43,221 nt of DNA from Bacteroidales bacterium (GCA_017455205.1 JAFTBM010000006.1:1-43221); one strand, 5' to 3'. Numbered from the stretch's first letter, positions 7,977 through 18,361 are shown. Notes: generated by a model from the letters alone, not told the origin. Numbers and translations are program-made.

Positions 7977-9050
7977 TCAGAACCTCAGGCTTGCCCCGAA
8001 GGCGTGAGTGCCTTTGAGGGGCGAGGCTGTCCGATAGGAGTAGTCAATGGTGAGGCCGAGGTTGGAACCCTCTTTCTTGCTGAACGGGATGTCTATCGAA
8101 CCGCCTGCGCAGAAGCCGTTGTTGGCGGTGGCTGCATCATCGTTCCACAGCCCAGGCTGGAAGATATAGCCCGTGCGGACTTGGAACATATTGAGCAGGC
8201 TGTATTCAAGGCCGAGGGTGTAGTTGTCGCGCAGGAAGGCGTTGGAGGTGAAGCTCCCAGCTACGGTCAGCCGCTGATCCCACTTGGAGAAGAGGAAATC
8301 GTAGGAGAGGCCGATGTTGAGGCAGGTGGGGAGTTGCATCTCGGCAGCACGGGTTTCGACGGTGAAGTTGTTGTCGGCGTTGTTGACCATGGTCAGCGAG
8401 TGGCCAGTGCCACCGAACTTCATGGTGGGACCCCAGTTTTTGAGGGAGATGCCGAATTTGAGCTCGTCGTTCTCGCCAGTTACGTACTGGATACCTGCGT
8501 CGATGGCAAATCCCGAGGCCGAGACGTTGTCGGTGCTTTCGGTGGCGACTTTGAAGACTACGCCACCATGGATGGTATTGGTGAAGCTGTGGGCGTAGGC
8601 GATGTTGATGTTCATGTAGCTGGGCGAGAAGGTGCCGTTGTCGCCTGCCTCGGGGCTGTCGTAGGTGGTGATGGGGAGGTCGCCGAAGCCAACGGTCATC
8701 ACGTAGGCACCGAGTACGCCCGATTCAAACACCCGCACGCCGAGGCCGAAGGTGTTGAGCGTGGCTCCGCTCGTTACACCACTCCGACCGCCGTAGAGCA
8801 TCGTGTTGGAGTAGGCAACTTCTATATTCTTGACGAAGGCCAAGCCTGCCACATTGTTGAACATACCGTCGAGTCCGCGCACGTTGGCGACATTGACTCC
8901 ACCCCAGCCAGTGCTGCGTGCCCACGGGTTGAGGAGCAACTCGGAAGCACCAGCAGTGCCGCGACGCTCGTCGTTGCCAGCCATTGCTGGCTGCAAGGCG
9001 ACCGCCGACAAGGCCACAACTACTGAAAATATCTTGAATATATTTTTCAT
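7977..9050 (-). CDS. PorV/PorQ-family outer-membrane protein
   Basis: PorV and PorQ are FadL-like barrels of the type IX secretion system; PorV shuttles cargo from the translocon to the attachment complex. The 357-residue protein has a signal peptide (MKNIFKIFSVVVALSAVALQ, cleaved near Ala-Met-Ala-Gly). The family N-terminal pattern follows: GASELLLNPWARSTGWGGV, then a VRGLDGMFNNVAGLA segment and repeated amphipathic strands. It ends with aromatic Phe after GTHAFGASLRF, as outer-membrane barrels do. It is the last gene of a cluster with a TonB-dependent receptor and a giant exported protein (30 bases after it). Whether it is the general PorV of the cell or a paralogue dedicated to its neighbour cannot be decided here. 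Confidence 0.85.
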   Translation of the reverse strand: MKNIFKIFSVVVALSAVALQPAMAGNDERRGTAGASELLLNPWARSTGWGGVNVANVRGLDGMFNNVAGLAFVKNIEVAYSNTMLYGGRSGVTSGATLNTFGLGVRVFESGVLGAYVMTVGFGDLPITTYDSPEAGDNGTFSPSYMNINIAYAHSFTNTIHGGVVFKVATESTDNVSASGFAIDAGIQYVTGENDELKFGISLKNWGPTMKFGGTGHSLTMVNNADNNFTVETRAAEMQLPTCLNIGLSYDFLFSKWDQRLTVAGSFTSNAFLRDNYTLGLEYSLLNMFQVRTGYIFQPGLWNDDAATANNGFCAGGSIDIPFSKKEGSNLGLTIDYSYRTASPLKGTHAFGASLRF

Positions 9051-9080
9051 TTCTGTTATGTTTTTGAGGTTTCTGACGGT

Positions 9081-12000
9081 TTAGAACTGGAACGAGTTGA
9101 GGTCGACCGGGCGCATGGTGCCGAACCACTTGACCACACGCTCGCCGATGCCAGGCACCGAGACGTGGATGAGGTACATGCCACCCGCTATGGGAATGCC
9201 CGTGTGGTTGTGGAGGTCCCAATCAATGTAGGTGGTATTGACTGGCGTGGGGCCAATGGTGCGCACCAAGGTGCCATCGACGGTGTAGATACGGATGTAG
9301 CAGCCTTCTTGCTCGCCGTTGCTGTTGCGGCCTGTGGGGAGGTTGACTATGCGGACTTTGGTCTCGAGCTGGCTGGCAGTCTCGTAGTTGGAGTAGCTAT
9401 AGTAGGGGTTGGGAACCACGTTGATGAGGTTGAGCAGCGAGTCGGCATAGGTCTGCTGGTCGTTGCTTGCGGTGGCGAGGTTTTCGAGCACCGCGTCCGA
9501 ACCGCCGAGGCGGAACTGGTAGGCGGGCATGTTGCTGTTGAGGTCTGTCAGGCCACACTGGGTGTTGGTGGTCATGTTGGGACTCATGTTGCGATTGTAG
9601 GGGATGCGGACATCAAGGTCGACGGTAACATCGGTGGGTATGCCATTGGATGCATAGTCGGCGTTGAGGTTGGCATCACGACCAGGGTAGTAGAAAGCGT
9701 AGCGTGAGGAGACGAGCGGCATATTGACCCAGGCCACCGAGGCATAGAGCATGGAGATGGAGTCGCGCACGGGGATGCCCACGTTGGTGCTCGACCAAAG
9801 CGTAGCCACACCATTGAAGAGGCTGTAGTAGACGCTGTTGGCTTTGCGGTGGATTTTCATCATTCGCTCTGCCGAGCGGAGCATAGAGATGGACCAGCGC
9901 CCAGCATCATAGGAGGGGGTACGGTATTGGACATAGTTGCGCACGCCAGTTTTGAGGTTGAAGAAGGGCTGCGAGCAGGCGTTGAGGACGTAGATGAAGT
10001 GGCGTCCACCCATGATGTAGTTCTGTGTGCCTTCCATCATAGTGGAGACGGGGTTCCACAGCATGTCGCGCCCGTTGTGCTGCACGTAGCGGGAGTCTTC
10101 GCCAAACATCATGTTGAGGCGCTCGCCAGTGACGGTGTTGATAGCGTAGCCGGGGAACCAGCCCATCCCCATCTCGGAAATGTAGGCGGGGCTGCTGGGG
10201 TCGGCCAAGTCGGCGGCGGTGGCTGCACGGGTGAGGGTGTCGCCATGCTTATCGACCGATTTGTGGCGACGGGCACTGAACTTGCGAGCGTAGCCCTCGG
10301 CCTGCGTGTGGTCGTCGCACATTTCCACCACTGGGCAGCGCGTCCACTTGGAGGTGTCGGCGGTGAACACTATGCGTACGCTGGGGAGCTGACTGAGGTC
10401 GCTATAGTTGATGGCATCGTTGTGGAAGTTGTCCATCAGCGAACGCTTGACTCGGTTGGCGTTGTAGTTGTTGCTGTTGAGGCTATCCGACCAAGCAGCC
10501 ACGGTGTCGGGGTCGGGCATATAGTAGGAGAAGTTGAAGCCTGGGTGGTAAGGCATAGTGGAGACCAATGCGTAGGGCGACCATAATCCACCTACCACAT
10601 CCTCAAACATCTGATCTTTGTCGAGGGCACTGGTCTGCGATTGGTCGTTCTGATGCTGGTATTGCTTATAGTAGTCCTCGTCGAGGTAGGATTCCGAGAG
10701 GCTGACCTCGGTGGTGAGGGAGGTGAACGACGACACTGCACCAGCCGAGAACTGGGCTCCAGAGCGTATCCAGTTGTACTGGGCATAACTATCGTTGTCG
10801 GGGACACCGCTGAGCCACTGGTAGTTCTCATCGGTGAAGGTCATCTTCGAGCCGAGCAGTCCACCCGATTGGGCGAAGCCGCCATAGAAGCGATAGGAGT
10901 TGTCGGTGGAGTAGGTGGGAGTGGAAGCAGTGGGGTCGGAGTTGACCAATGCAACCGAGAGGCCGAGCTCAAGGAAGAGTTGCTCATTGTAGCGCGAGAT
11001 GGTGAAGTCGGACCAAACAGTGTCCTTATACACGATTTCGCCGCCTTCGGGCATCGGTATCTTGCCACCATCGGCGCGGACGATGCACCAGCGAGTCTTG
11101 CCATTGATGCCGTCGACAGCACGATTGTAGAGACGCCCCGAGGCGTTGTAGGCTTTGTTCCAGAAGAGGATGTTGTAGTCGCCTTTCTTCACCTTGAGGG
11201 GGTCGATGACGGTTACATTGATAGGTCCATAGTTCTCCTGATACTGCGGGTTGGCGATGATGCAAGGATCCTGCATATAAGAGGCATCGGTCAATCCATC
11301 GCTCGCGACACTGCTCACAAAGACACCCGGCGCTTTGGCCGCACCGCCTTTGCCGCCCATAAGCTCTTTGATGGAGGCATCGGTCAAACGAAGCACCGAA
11401 CCGCCGTTGCCATAGCCTTCCAAGCGGACAATGTTGGGACTCATGCCATACTCGGACTGTGCCACCATGCCGCCGTTTTCAGCTATGGGGTGGTGAGGTA
11501 TGGCAGTGATGGCAGTGATGCCACCTCCATCGCGTTCGTTCTTACGGCCTGCAAGGTAGGGTTCTTTTTGGCCATCAAGATAGGCGGCCTCGGTCTGGGA
11601 ATACTCTTTGAAGCGGTTTTGCGCATAGGCAATCGCCACATAGTAGTATTCACGATTGTTCACAAGCCCTGTGTTGGTACCCGAAGCGAAAGCATCCTTG
11701 GTGATGCGGAATGCATGCTGGATACCTTTGTTTGCTCCCTCAACCATCACGTTGCCAGTAAGCAGGCCAGTGGCCGTGTTGGTAGTGAAGTTGACCAGAG
11801 TGCCAATGGGCAGCGTGGGGTTGGTCTTATAGATGGTGTCGTAGGCGTAGGTGTAAACCCAAGTGCCGTTTACTTTGGTGCTATCGCTCTTTCTGCGCTT
11901 GATGTCCTCAATAGCATCGTAGTAGTTTTCAATATCGCATTGAGCCACCAAGCGTGCTTTGGTTACGTCGTTGATGTCGGCAATCGAGGCACTGGCATCT

Positions 12001-14129
12001 TTCAGCTGATAGATCTGATAACCTTCGAAGAGGTAGCTGCGTTCCTGCTTGCTGTATTCATGGGTAGTGGTTACCTTGGTAATGTCATCGGTAACGGAGT
12101 AGGAGCGGATGATGGAGGGGTCTTCCTCGGCATACTTCTCATTATAGTTGTTGGAGCTTTCGTTCTCGTAGGTTAGATAGAGGATGATCTCGTTGCTGAG
12201 CTCCTGGCAGGTGAGCGTCGGGGCATCTGGGCCGTCAAGCACTTTGAAGCAGTTCTCAAACAGGGCCTGGCAGATGTCGTCGATTTGGCGGAGGAGTTCC
12301 ACCGAGTTCCACTGGTCGCCAGAAGAGGCTTGAGCAAATGGAATACCCACAGTGATATAGTTCACCGCACCTGGCTTCAATGTGAATGGACCAGCTGACT
12401 GCATGAAGCGGCGGTCGTTGGGGGGATTGTCGGCCATGTTGTACTCCGTCCAAGTTTCGGCATCTTCATCGGGAACTACACCTTTAGTACCCCAATGCCA
12501 CGGGTCGCTATCACCAGGGAACATAAAGTCGCAGTCAAGCGTTCCCGTGAGAGCCATCTTGCCATATTTCATGTGCGTATTGTCCTTCCAATAGCCGCGC
12601 AGGTAGTTGTAGTAGTCGGTGGCTTTGGAGGGTTCTGAATTGATACCAGTGGAAGAGTTGTTATAGTAGACAAAGCGGCGCATTCCGAAGCGCTCGTCAT
12701 CAATGATGTTGTTACCGAAGTTTACACCATTGATAGCACAATTGCCCACCTCATCGCCTGGGACGAAATACCAACTATTGTAGTCAATAGTATAGAAGAG
12801 GTCGGCGTTGTCGGTGATGGAAATAGTGTCGTAGGTGCCATCGGCCAACTTGTAACGTTCGAGGAGCTGCTTGAGCTGTGCGTTGTCGCTGTTTTGGATG
12901 TACGGAATGTTAATCTTCGGATTGTCCTTTCCATCGGGATCCATATAAGGGCCTTGGAAGAAGTCAATACCCACAGCGGGAGCAATGCCAGAATAGCTAC
13001 CTGCACCTGGGAGATCGGTCTTCGTGCCATTGTAGCAATAGCCAAGTCCACGGCGGACATCGCATCCAACATAGTCATCTTTGGCATTACCCAAGTCGGG
13101 GTCAACCCACTGGCTGAAGTAGGTCTCGCGCAATTCGTAGGTAGACCGGTTAATGATCTCATACGAATAGAAGGTCATGTTGTTGATTTCATCGTTGGTG
13201 GCAAAAGCGAATGCTTGAGCACGAATCTCAAGGCCGATTGACTGACCGCCCGACTCTGTGTGCGTGTTACCCATGTCGTTAAATACCCACCAAATGGTCT
13301 GGTCGCCTTTTAACACTTGGTCGGAAAGAATGCCGCCCGAAACAATTCGGTTACCCTCCTTCACGCCAACGATGCCAGCATCCGTCTCCATTGTGGGCAT
13401 GCTCGTGTAGTTCTGTCCCGCTTTTAAGGACGCCTTAATGGTACGAGGGCAAAGCACATTGTCGAAATCATAATAGGGATAGTCACCATCACGAGGATTG
13501 TACTTATTATCGTTGTTGGCATCATAGAATGGAGCAAGGAAACTGCTAAGGTCGTCTCCTTCGCCCGTGGCAGGCCAGTTCTCAATCACATCGGTGATGT
13601 CATTGTCGGGACTGGAAATTTGCACCACAGTGGTGTCGGAAAGATAATTGAAATGGCTCTTCAGGGCAAGAACCTCGCTTTTAGTGATAATCCAGTGCTT
13701 ATCGTAGGCATTGCAGACAGGGAGGTCAATAGAAGCAGTACCATTGATTTTAAGTGGGCCTGGCCAATAGTCATCGCCCCTTTGACCAAAGCGTAAGGCT
13801 GCCAAACGTAACTGGTCGTTCACATCAGTGCCACCAATCCACAAAGCAGCGCAATAAAGCGGACTGCTGTTACTATTTTTGGGCACATGGTATTGCGTAA
13901 CGCTTCCATCGTACCACATATTGCCATAGCCATTAATCAAAGCACGGACGTTGTTGATGTTCAATTCAGCCGTACTTTGAGCACGTTTACACGCCGCTGC
14001 TTTGGCCTGCAGACGTGCGTTCTTCACATTGGTCTCCTTGCATTCAGTGCATTCACGAGCCTGTACCACTCCTGAGAAGGTGGTTAGTAAGAAGGATACC
14101 AATAATAGCTGTTTCGATATATTTTTCAT
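9081..14129 (-). CDS. Giant exported protein with T9SS sorting-like C terminus
   Basis: No enzymatic function is recognised. I start it at MKNISKQLLLVSFLL, a clear signal peptide ending near VVQARE; this gives 1682 residues, and the open frame upstream would overlap the receptor gene. The N-terminal third has the pattern YCAALWIGGTDVNDQLRLAA and RFGQRGDDYWPGPL, seen in large surface proteins of Bacteroidota. The C terminus (last ~115 residues) resembles a T9SS type A/FlgD-like domain: NVVPNPYYSYSNYE, then YIRIYTVDGTLVRTIG, then WDLHNHTGIPIAGGMYLIHV. It ends in an unusual tail, WFGTMRPVDLNSFQF, instead of the common Lys/Val/Arg ending. It lies 22 bases after the TonB-dependent receptor and 30 before the PorV/PorQ-family gene. 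I infer export through Sec and then possibly T9SS to the surface. Confidence 0.8.
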   Translation of the reverse strand: MKNISKQLLLVSFLLTTFSGVVQARECTECKETNVKNARLQAKAAACKRAQSTAELNINNVRALINGYGNMWYDGSVTQYHVPKNSNSSPLYCAALWIGGTDVNDQLRLAALRFGQRGDDYWPGPLKINGTASIDLPVCNAYDKHWIITKSEVLALKSHFNYLSDTTVVQISSPDNDITDVIENWPATGEGDDLSSFLAPFYDANNDNKYNPRDGDYPYYDFDNVLCPRTIKASLKAGQNYTSMPTMETDAGIVGVKEGNRIVSGGILSDQVLKGDQTIWWVFNDMGNTHTESGGQSIGLEIRAQAFAFATNDEINNMTFYSYEIINRSTYELRETYFSQWVDPDLGNAKDDYVGCDVRRGLGYCYNGTKTDLPGAGSYSGIAPAVGIDFFQGPYMDPDGKDNPKINIPYIQNSDNAQLKQLLERYKLADGTYDTISITDNADLFYTIDYNSWYFVPGDEVGNCAINGVNFGNNIIDDERFGMRRFVYYNNSSTGINSEPSKATDYYNYLRGYWKDNTHMKYGKMALTGTLDCDFMFPGDSDPWHWGTKGVVPDEDAETWTEYNMADNPPNDRRFMQSAGPFTLKPGAVNYITVGIPFAQASSGDQWNSVELLRQIDDICQALFENCFKVLDGPDAPTLTCQELSNEIILYLTYENESSNNYNEKYAEEDPSIIRSYSVTDDITKVTTTHEYSKQERSYLFEGYQIYQLKDASASIADINDVTKARLVAQCDIENYYDAIEDIKRRKSDSTKVNGTWVYTYAYDTIYKTNPTLPIGTLVNFTTNTATGLLTGNVMVEGANKGIQHAFRITKDAFASGTNTGLVNNREYYYVAIAYAQNRFKEYSQTEAAYLDGQKEPYLAGRKNERDGGGITAITAIPHHPIAENGGMVAQSEYGMSPNIVRLEGYGNGGSVLRLTDASIKELMGGKGGAAKAPGVFVSSVASDGLTDASYMQDPCIIANPQYQENYGPINVTVIDPLKVKKGDYNILFWNKAYNASGRLYNRAVDGINGKTRWCIVRADGGKIPMPEGGEIVYKDTVWSDFTISRYNEQLFLELGLSVALVNSDPTASTPTYSTDNSYRFYGGFAQSGGLLGSKMTFTDENYQWLSGVPDNDSYAQYNWIRSGAQFSAGAVSSFTSLTTEVSLSESYLDEDYYKQYQHQNDQSQTSALDKDQMFEDVVGGLWSPYALVSTMPYHPGFNFSYYMPDPDTVAAWSDSLNSNNYNANRVKRSLMDNFHNDAINYSDLSQLPSVRIVFTADTSKWTRCPVVEMCDDHTQAEGYARKFSARRHKSVDKHGDTLTRAATAADLADPSSPAYISEMGMGWFPGYAINTVTGERLNMMFGEDSRYVQHNGRDMLWNPVSTMMEGTQNYIMGGRHFIYVLNACSQPFFNLKTGVRNYVQYRTPSYDAGRWSISMLRSAERMMKIHRKANSVYYSLFNGVATLWSSTNVGIPVRDSISMLYASVAWVNMPLVSSRYAFYYPGRDANLNADYASNGIPTDVTVDLDVRIPYNRNMSPNMTTNTQCGLTDLNSNMPAYQFRLGGSDAVLENLATASNDQQTYADSLLNLINVVPNPYYSYSNYETASQLETKVRIVNLPTGRNSNGEQEGCYIRIYTVDGTLVRTIGPTPVNTTYIDWDLHNHTGIPIAGGMYLIHVSVPGIGERVVKWFGTMRPVDLNSFQF

Positions 14130-14151
14130 ATTGATACTTTTTCGCGTTACT

Positions 14152-17100
14152 TTAGAAGTTATATGACAACGAGAGCTTGATATGACGCGGCGAGGAGTAG
14201 TTCCAAGTGCCGTTTCGCAAGGTAATGGCGTACAACTCACGATATGCGGTAGGATTGAACTGGTTGTTGATAGTCGACTGGGTCTCGGGGTCGGTCAGAT
14301 AGCCATTGTCCTCGGGGTTACCCGTGACGGAAAAGACACCAGTTACGTTGCGAATGTCAAAGAGGTTGTTGATAGTGATAGCAGTAGTCAAGTAAGTGTC
14401 TCGCTTGCCGACCTTGATAGGCCATACCTTATCGGCAACCACATTGAAGTAAAATCCCCACGGCAGACGTGCACCACGGTAACTACCCACAATGGTAGAC
14501 TGCGTGATGGAGTAAGCACGAGTGTAGGGACGACCCGACTGGGCAACAGCCATAAAGTTGATGCCAAAGTTTTCGAGGAGTTTGATTTCTTTCTTGCGTT
14601 TTTCTCCAGTGGCTTTGTCAGTAACTACACGAGTGATGGTGGGGCCATTGTATTTAGCTCCACCAGCATAGCGAAAGTCTACGTTGGCCTTAAACTCATG
14701 ACGACGGTCGTCGCTGATTGGGTTGAGCATTTTAAGCGTAGTGTAGCCTTCTTTGATAAGCTCGGTCATGGTAGTCGAGGAGAGGCCAGTACCTTCAGCA
14801 TACTGGAGCGTATAGTTAGCATTGATGCGGATATTCTTGGTCTGACGCAGGTCGTAGGAGAGGGTTACACCTTTGGTTGTGCGGAAGTCTTTATTGTCAT
14901 AGCTATAATAGTTGGAGTTGGGGTCAGCACCTGCATATTGCACCAGCTGTATAAGGTCGCGCGTCTCTTTATAATAAGCCGAAACGCTGACAGCGGAAGT
15001 CTGATTGAGAGCCTGCTGGAATCCAAGCTCGTAGTTGGTAATCTTTTCGGGTTTGAGGTTAGGATTGCTTATCGAGGTGATTTGAGTCATATAAAGGTAG
15101 TTGAAGTAATTGGCACCCCAGTTGCTCGACGGGCGACGAGCAATAATATCATAGCTGGCCTTGAACTGCGACTTGTCGCCAATGGGGAAGGAAAAAGCGA
15201 TACGGGGCATGGCAACAATTTGTGGCTTATAGCGTTCAAACACACCATCAACGTGCACTTTGGTTTCGCTGAATGCTTTTTGGCCAGCGAGCGTACGATA
15301 TGGGGTTGGCTTACCCGAATTACCATTAACCGCACTGGGCGATGCCACTTCTACACCATTTGCATCATACCACTTTCCTTCGGTGTCGCGGTAACCTTTA
15401 ATCGTAGGTGTCGTGTTGGTAGTTTCACTCGGGGCAAAGTCGACGTATGGTACCCAGTCATCGCCAGCACCTGAATAGATTGCATTCTTGGCGACCGTCT
15501 CACCAGCAGCAACGCGGTCACGCAACTGACCCACCGTGTAGGATTCATACAGCAGGTAAGGATCCTTCATCACGTACTGGTTGCCATCGAAATAGTCGAC
15601 ACGGACACCAACATTGAATATAAGGTCTTGGAAGTAGAACTTATCCTGGATATAGCCTGCCATATAGATTGGCGATGAAGCGGGAAGATACTGATACTTG
15701 CTGTCGCCTGGGTTGAAGAACTCCTCAAGCGACCAGTTGGAACCATTGTATTTCTTACCCGTATGGTCGTAGCCTACGTATGAGACATACGAATTCCCAC
15801 TGTTGAAAAGCTCGTTGGCGGAGAACATTTCGATACCACCAGCCTTGACAAACTCTTCTGGGTCATAACGATCCACGTCAATCCAAGTAAGCGCATCCAC
15901 ATTCTCACCTTTGTTGATGAGATACTGGCGGAATGCTGCGTCAAATGGAGTCTGTGCTTCAGCATCAAGCAAACGATTATAGTTTACATAAAGCTGTGAG
16001 CCACGCTGCTCGTAGATGGGATTGTTCTCGTCCATCATCTTGATGTGCTTGTTGGCATCAGTGCGCATCAACGACCATATACCATAAGCATTGAGCGAGT
16101 AGGACGAGCTCCAATATTGGTCGTACTGGAAGCCGAGCTCAATTTCGTGGCCAAAGACATCGGCGGAGGCTTTTGCCTGCAGGTAGAGATAAGTATTCTG
16201 TGCTTGGCTGAAACTTGAGCCACGAACACCCACATTGGAAATCAAACCATAAATTGACGAGGGAGAGTCTCCATTGAACAGACCCTTATACTGACGGATA
16301 TAGTCAATCGTAGTTAGATTGCCTTGGATAAGACGGAATTCATCGCTGTGGAAGAGCTGCTCGTTGTAGTTGGAGAGTATTGGATTGTACTCGGAGCCGC
16401 CCATGTAGGTAACGTAGTCATACCAGTTGTTTTGCACCATTGCCGTACGGGTTGTTCCGTGGTAGTCTATGGTCTTCTCCTCGTAGCTGGGGATTTTCTC
16501 CGTCCAAAACTTTGCTATATAACCATACTTAAATATGTCATCGAAGCTCTTGCCGAACTCTTCGTTGTAGGATCGCGAAGAGGTGCGGGTGACCATACCC
16601 GTGATGTTGTACATCACATTTTTGATTGGCGAAGAGGACTTGGCTTCATCCTCATTGCTCGCCTCTGCATCGCGGAAACGTTGCGTAAAGTCAACGGTCA
16701 AGCCCATGGTCAGACCATCAGAAACCGTCGAGCCTGCGAGCGACATATTCAGCGGCGAGATACCCACACTCGGCGAGTGACTGGCGGCGAACTCACCTGT
16801 TACGGTCAGCGTGGCATAGTCGGAGAAGCGGAAATCCAAAGCACCCTCCATTGCGACACCATAGTACTGCAGATTGGGGACACGCGAGGCATCGCCACCG
16901 AAGTCGGATTTGGTCAGACGGGTAATTTCATGGAAGTCGGTTGCACGCAGACTGGTTTCGGCAGAATAGTTAATAGCACCCGTCAGCGGCGAGTAGGCCA
17001 ACGGGGCAGCTTCCAGCTCACGCACTTTTTCGTCATTAACAATCTGATAGCGGTAACCTTTTACGCGGTAGAACGGCGACTTTTCATAGGAAGCTTGGCT

Positions 17101-17934
17101 CGTCAGGCGGAAACCCACCAACGTGCGTTCCAGCGAAGAGCCGTCATCGTTCTTGACATTCTTTTTGATAACAGGACCTGTCAAATAGACCATCAGCGTG
17201 TTGTACAGGCGATAGTCAAGCCATCCCTCCCAGCGCACCATGCCTTTGAATTGGCTCGTTGGCGGTTTGAGGGTGATAATCTGCGTACCACCGATAGCCT
17301 CACCAATGCTTGCAGGCGTACCGCCGAGAATGACCTGAATCTCCGCAATAGCATCTTTCGGCACACTGATACCCGTACGTTTTCTGACGTTGCCCTGCAT
17401 AGTAACCATACCCGACTCTCCGCGAGCCGTCGCTGTGCCACCATCGCTATAACCCACACCACCGACTGCTGCCACGATGCTCTCCACCGAAGTACCTGGC
17501 ATACGGGCAATATCGTCAGAAGAAATACGCGAACCCGATTCAGGCGTACCGATTTCAATCACAGGAACTTTCTCTTCCACAATCTCCACAGCCTCAAGCA
17601 TCGTAGCCGAGGGGTTGAGTTCCACATCCACCACCGTGAATCCCGAAGCCGTCACGTTGATTCCCTGACGAACCACCGTGGCATAACCCACCGACCGCAC
17701 TTCCAAATCGTACTTTCCCACAGGGAGCGGCTTGATAGTGTAAATACCGTCGAAGTCGGACACGCCCACCAAAACCTGCTTGCCGTCCTGCTTCGCGATA
17801 ACGTTGGCAAAAGGCAACGGCTCCTTGGTCTTCGCATCAGTAATAGTACCCTTCATTGTGCCTTGGGCAAGGGCTACCACCTCCGCCAGCAGCAAGAGTC
17901 CGAATGTCAATAGTACTTTTCGAAACATTCTCAT
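14152..17934 (-). CDS. TonB-dependent receptor with carboxypeptidase-like domain
   Basis: This is an outer-membrane receptor of the SusC/CirA type, energised by TonB. It has a signal peptide (MRMFRKVLLTFGLLLLAEVV, cleaved after LAQ) and a carboxypeptidase-D regulatory-like domain at about 25-115 (GTITDAKTKEPLPFANVIA, then YDLEVRSVGYATVV). A plug domain follows at about 130-240 (ISSDDIARMPGTSVESIVAA) and then a large barrel ending in LSLSYNF. At 1260 residues it is long for the family. No SusD partner is next to it; a giant exported protein and a PorV/PorQ-family protein follow instead, which argues against a standard glycan-utilisation pair. The substrate is unknown. The gene begins 32 bases after the small acidic protein, with no obvious promoter between them. 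Confidence 0.9.
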   Translation of the reverse strand: MRMFRKVLLTFGLLLLAEVVALAQGTMKGTITDAKTKEPLPFANVIAKQDGKQVLVGVSDFDGIYTIKPLPVGKYDLEVRSVGYATVVRQGINVTASGFTVVDVELNPSATMLEAVEIVEEKVPVIEIGTPESGSRISSDDIARMPGTSVESIVAAVGGVGYSDGGTATARGESGMVTMQGNVRKRTGISVPKDAIAEIQVILGGTPASIGEAIGGTQIITLKPPTSQFKGMVRWEGWLDYRLYNTLMVYLTGPVIKKNVKNDDGSSLERTLVGFRLTSQASYEKSPFYRVKGYRYQIVNDEKVRELEAAPLAYSPLTGAINYSAETSLRATDFHEITRLTKSDFGGDASRVPNLQYYGVAMEGALDFRFSDYATLTVTGEFAASHSPSVGISPLNMSLAGSTVSDGLTMGLTVDFTQRFRDAEASNEDEAKSSSPIKNVMYNITGMVTRTSSRSYNEEFGKSFDDIFKYGYIAKFWTEKIPSYEEKTIDYHGTTRTAMVQNNWYDYVTYMGGSEYNPILSNYNEQLFHSDEFRLIQGNLTTIDYIRQYKGLFNGDSPSSIYGLISNVGVRGSSFSQAQNTYLYLQAKASADVFGHEIELGFQYDQYWSSSYSLNAYGIWSLMRTDANKHIKMMDENNPIYEQRGSQLYVNYNRLLDAEAQTPFDAAFRQYLINKGENVDALTWIDVDRYDPEEFVKAGGIEMFSANELFNSGNSYVSYVGYDHTGKKYNGSNWSLEEFFNPGDSKYQYLPASSPIYMAGYIQDKFYFQDLIFNVGVRVDYFDGNQYVMKDPYLLYESYTVGQLRDRVAAGETVAKNAIYSGAGDDWVPYVDFAPSETTNTTPTIKGYRDTEGKWYDANGVEVASPSAVNGNSGKPTPYRTLAGQKAFSETKVHVDGVFERYKPQIVAMPRIAFSFPIGDKSQFKASYDIIARRPSSNWGANYFNYLYMTQITSISNPNLKPEKITNYELGFQQALNQTSAVSVSAYYKETRDLIQLVQYAGADPNSNYYSYDNKDFRTTKGVTLSYDLRQTKNIRINANYTLQYAEGTGLSSTTMTELIKEGYTTLKMLNPISDDRRHEFKANVDFRYAGGAKYNGPTITRVVTDKATGEKRKKEIKLLENFGINFMAVAQSGRPYTRAYSITQSTIVGSYRGARLPWGFYFNVVADKVWPIKVGKRDTYLTTAITINNLFDIRNVTGVFSVTGNPEDNGYLTDPETQSTINNQFNPTAYRELYAITLRNGTWNYSSPRHIKLSLSYNF

Positions 17935-17966
17935 TGCGATAACATCTAAAGAGATTATTGATTCCG

Positions 17967-18332
17967 TTAATTTTCTATGTTAGCATATTTGTTTTGCAAC
18001 AAGGTGTGGTAGATGACTGCCTGGCGCAAATCAAACCTTGCTCCTTGAGGCATCGCCTTTCCAACGTTCACCTCCTCGGCCACTGGTTCGCCGAGTGGGG
18101 AAAACTCCGCACCTTCGTCCTCATACGAGAAAGGCTTCTCCGTAAACGGACGCTCCTCATAGGGTTGTTCATAGGCAGGAGCATCATAGTCCTCCTCCAT
18201 TTCCATGGCCTCGCCATCGTAGGAAGGAGCATCGCCGCCCGCCACGACACTGCGCTTCGAATTGCCCATACTGGCAATCTTCGAAATTGCCCAAATGGTC
18301 AACCCAGCTACCAATATCAGCGTCTTAATCAT
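17967..18332 (-). CDS. Small membrane-anchored acidic protein of unknown function
   Basis: I do not recognise a characterised family. The 121-residue protein starts with one hydrophobic segment (MIKTLILVAGLTIWAISKIA). A disordered middle follows, very rich in Glu, Asp, Tyr and Pro (about 35-85, for example EMEEDYDAPAYEQPYEERPF). It closes with RFDLRQAVIYHTLLQNKYA, a segment like the conserved C-terminal tails of short Bacteroidales proteins of unknown function. It lies 29 bases after secDF and 32 before the TonB-dependent receptor. The anchor plus acidic tail suggests an inner-membrane protein with a cytoplasmic or periplasmic docking peptide. A link to Sec or to the downstream export genes is inference from position only. 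Confidence 0.75.
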   Translation of the reverse strand: MIKTLILVAGLTIWAISKIASMGNSKRSVVAGGDAPSYDGEAMEMEEDYDAPAYEQPYEERPFTEKPFSYEDEGAEFSPLGEPVAEEVNVGKAMPQGARFDLRQAVIYHTLLQNKYANIEN

Positions 18333-18361
18333 CTGCTAACTGCCATGTTGCAACCTTCAAC

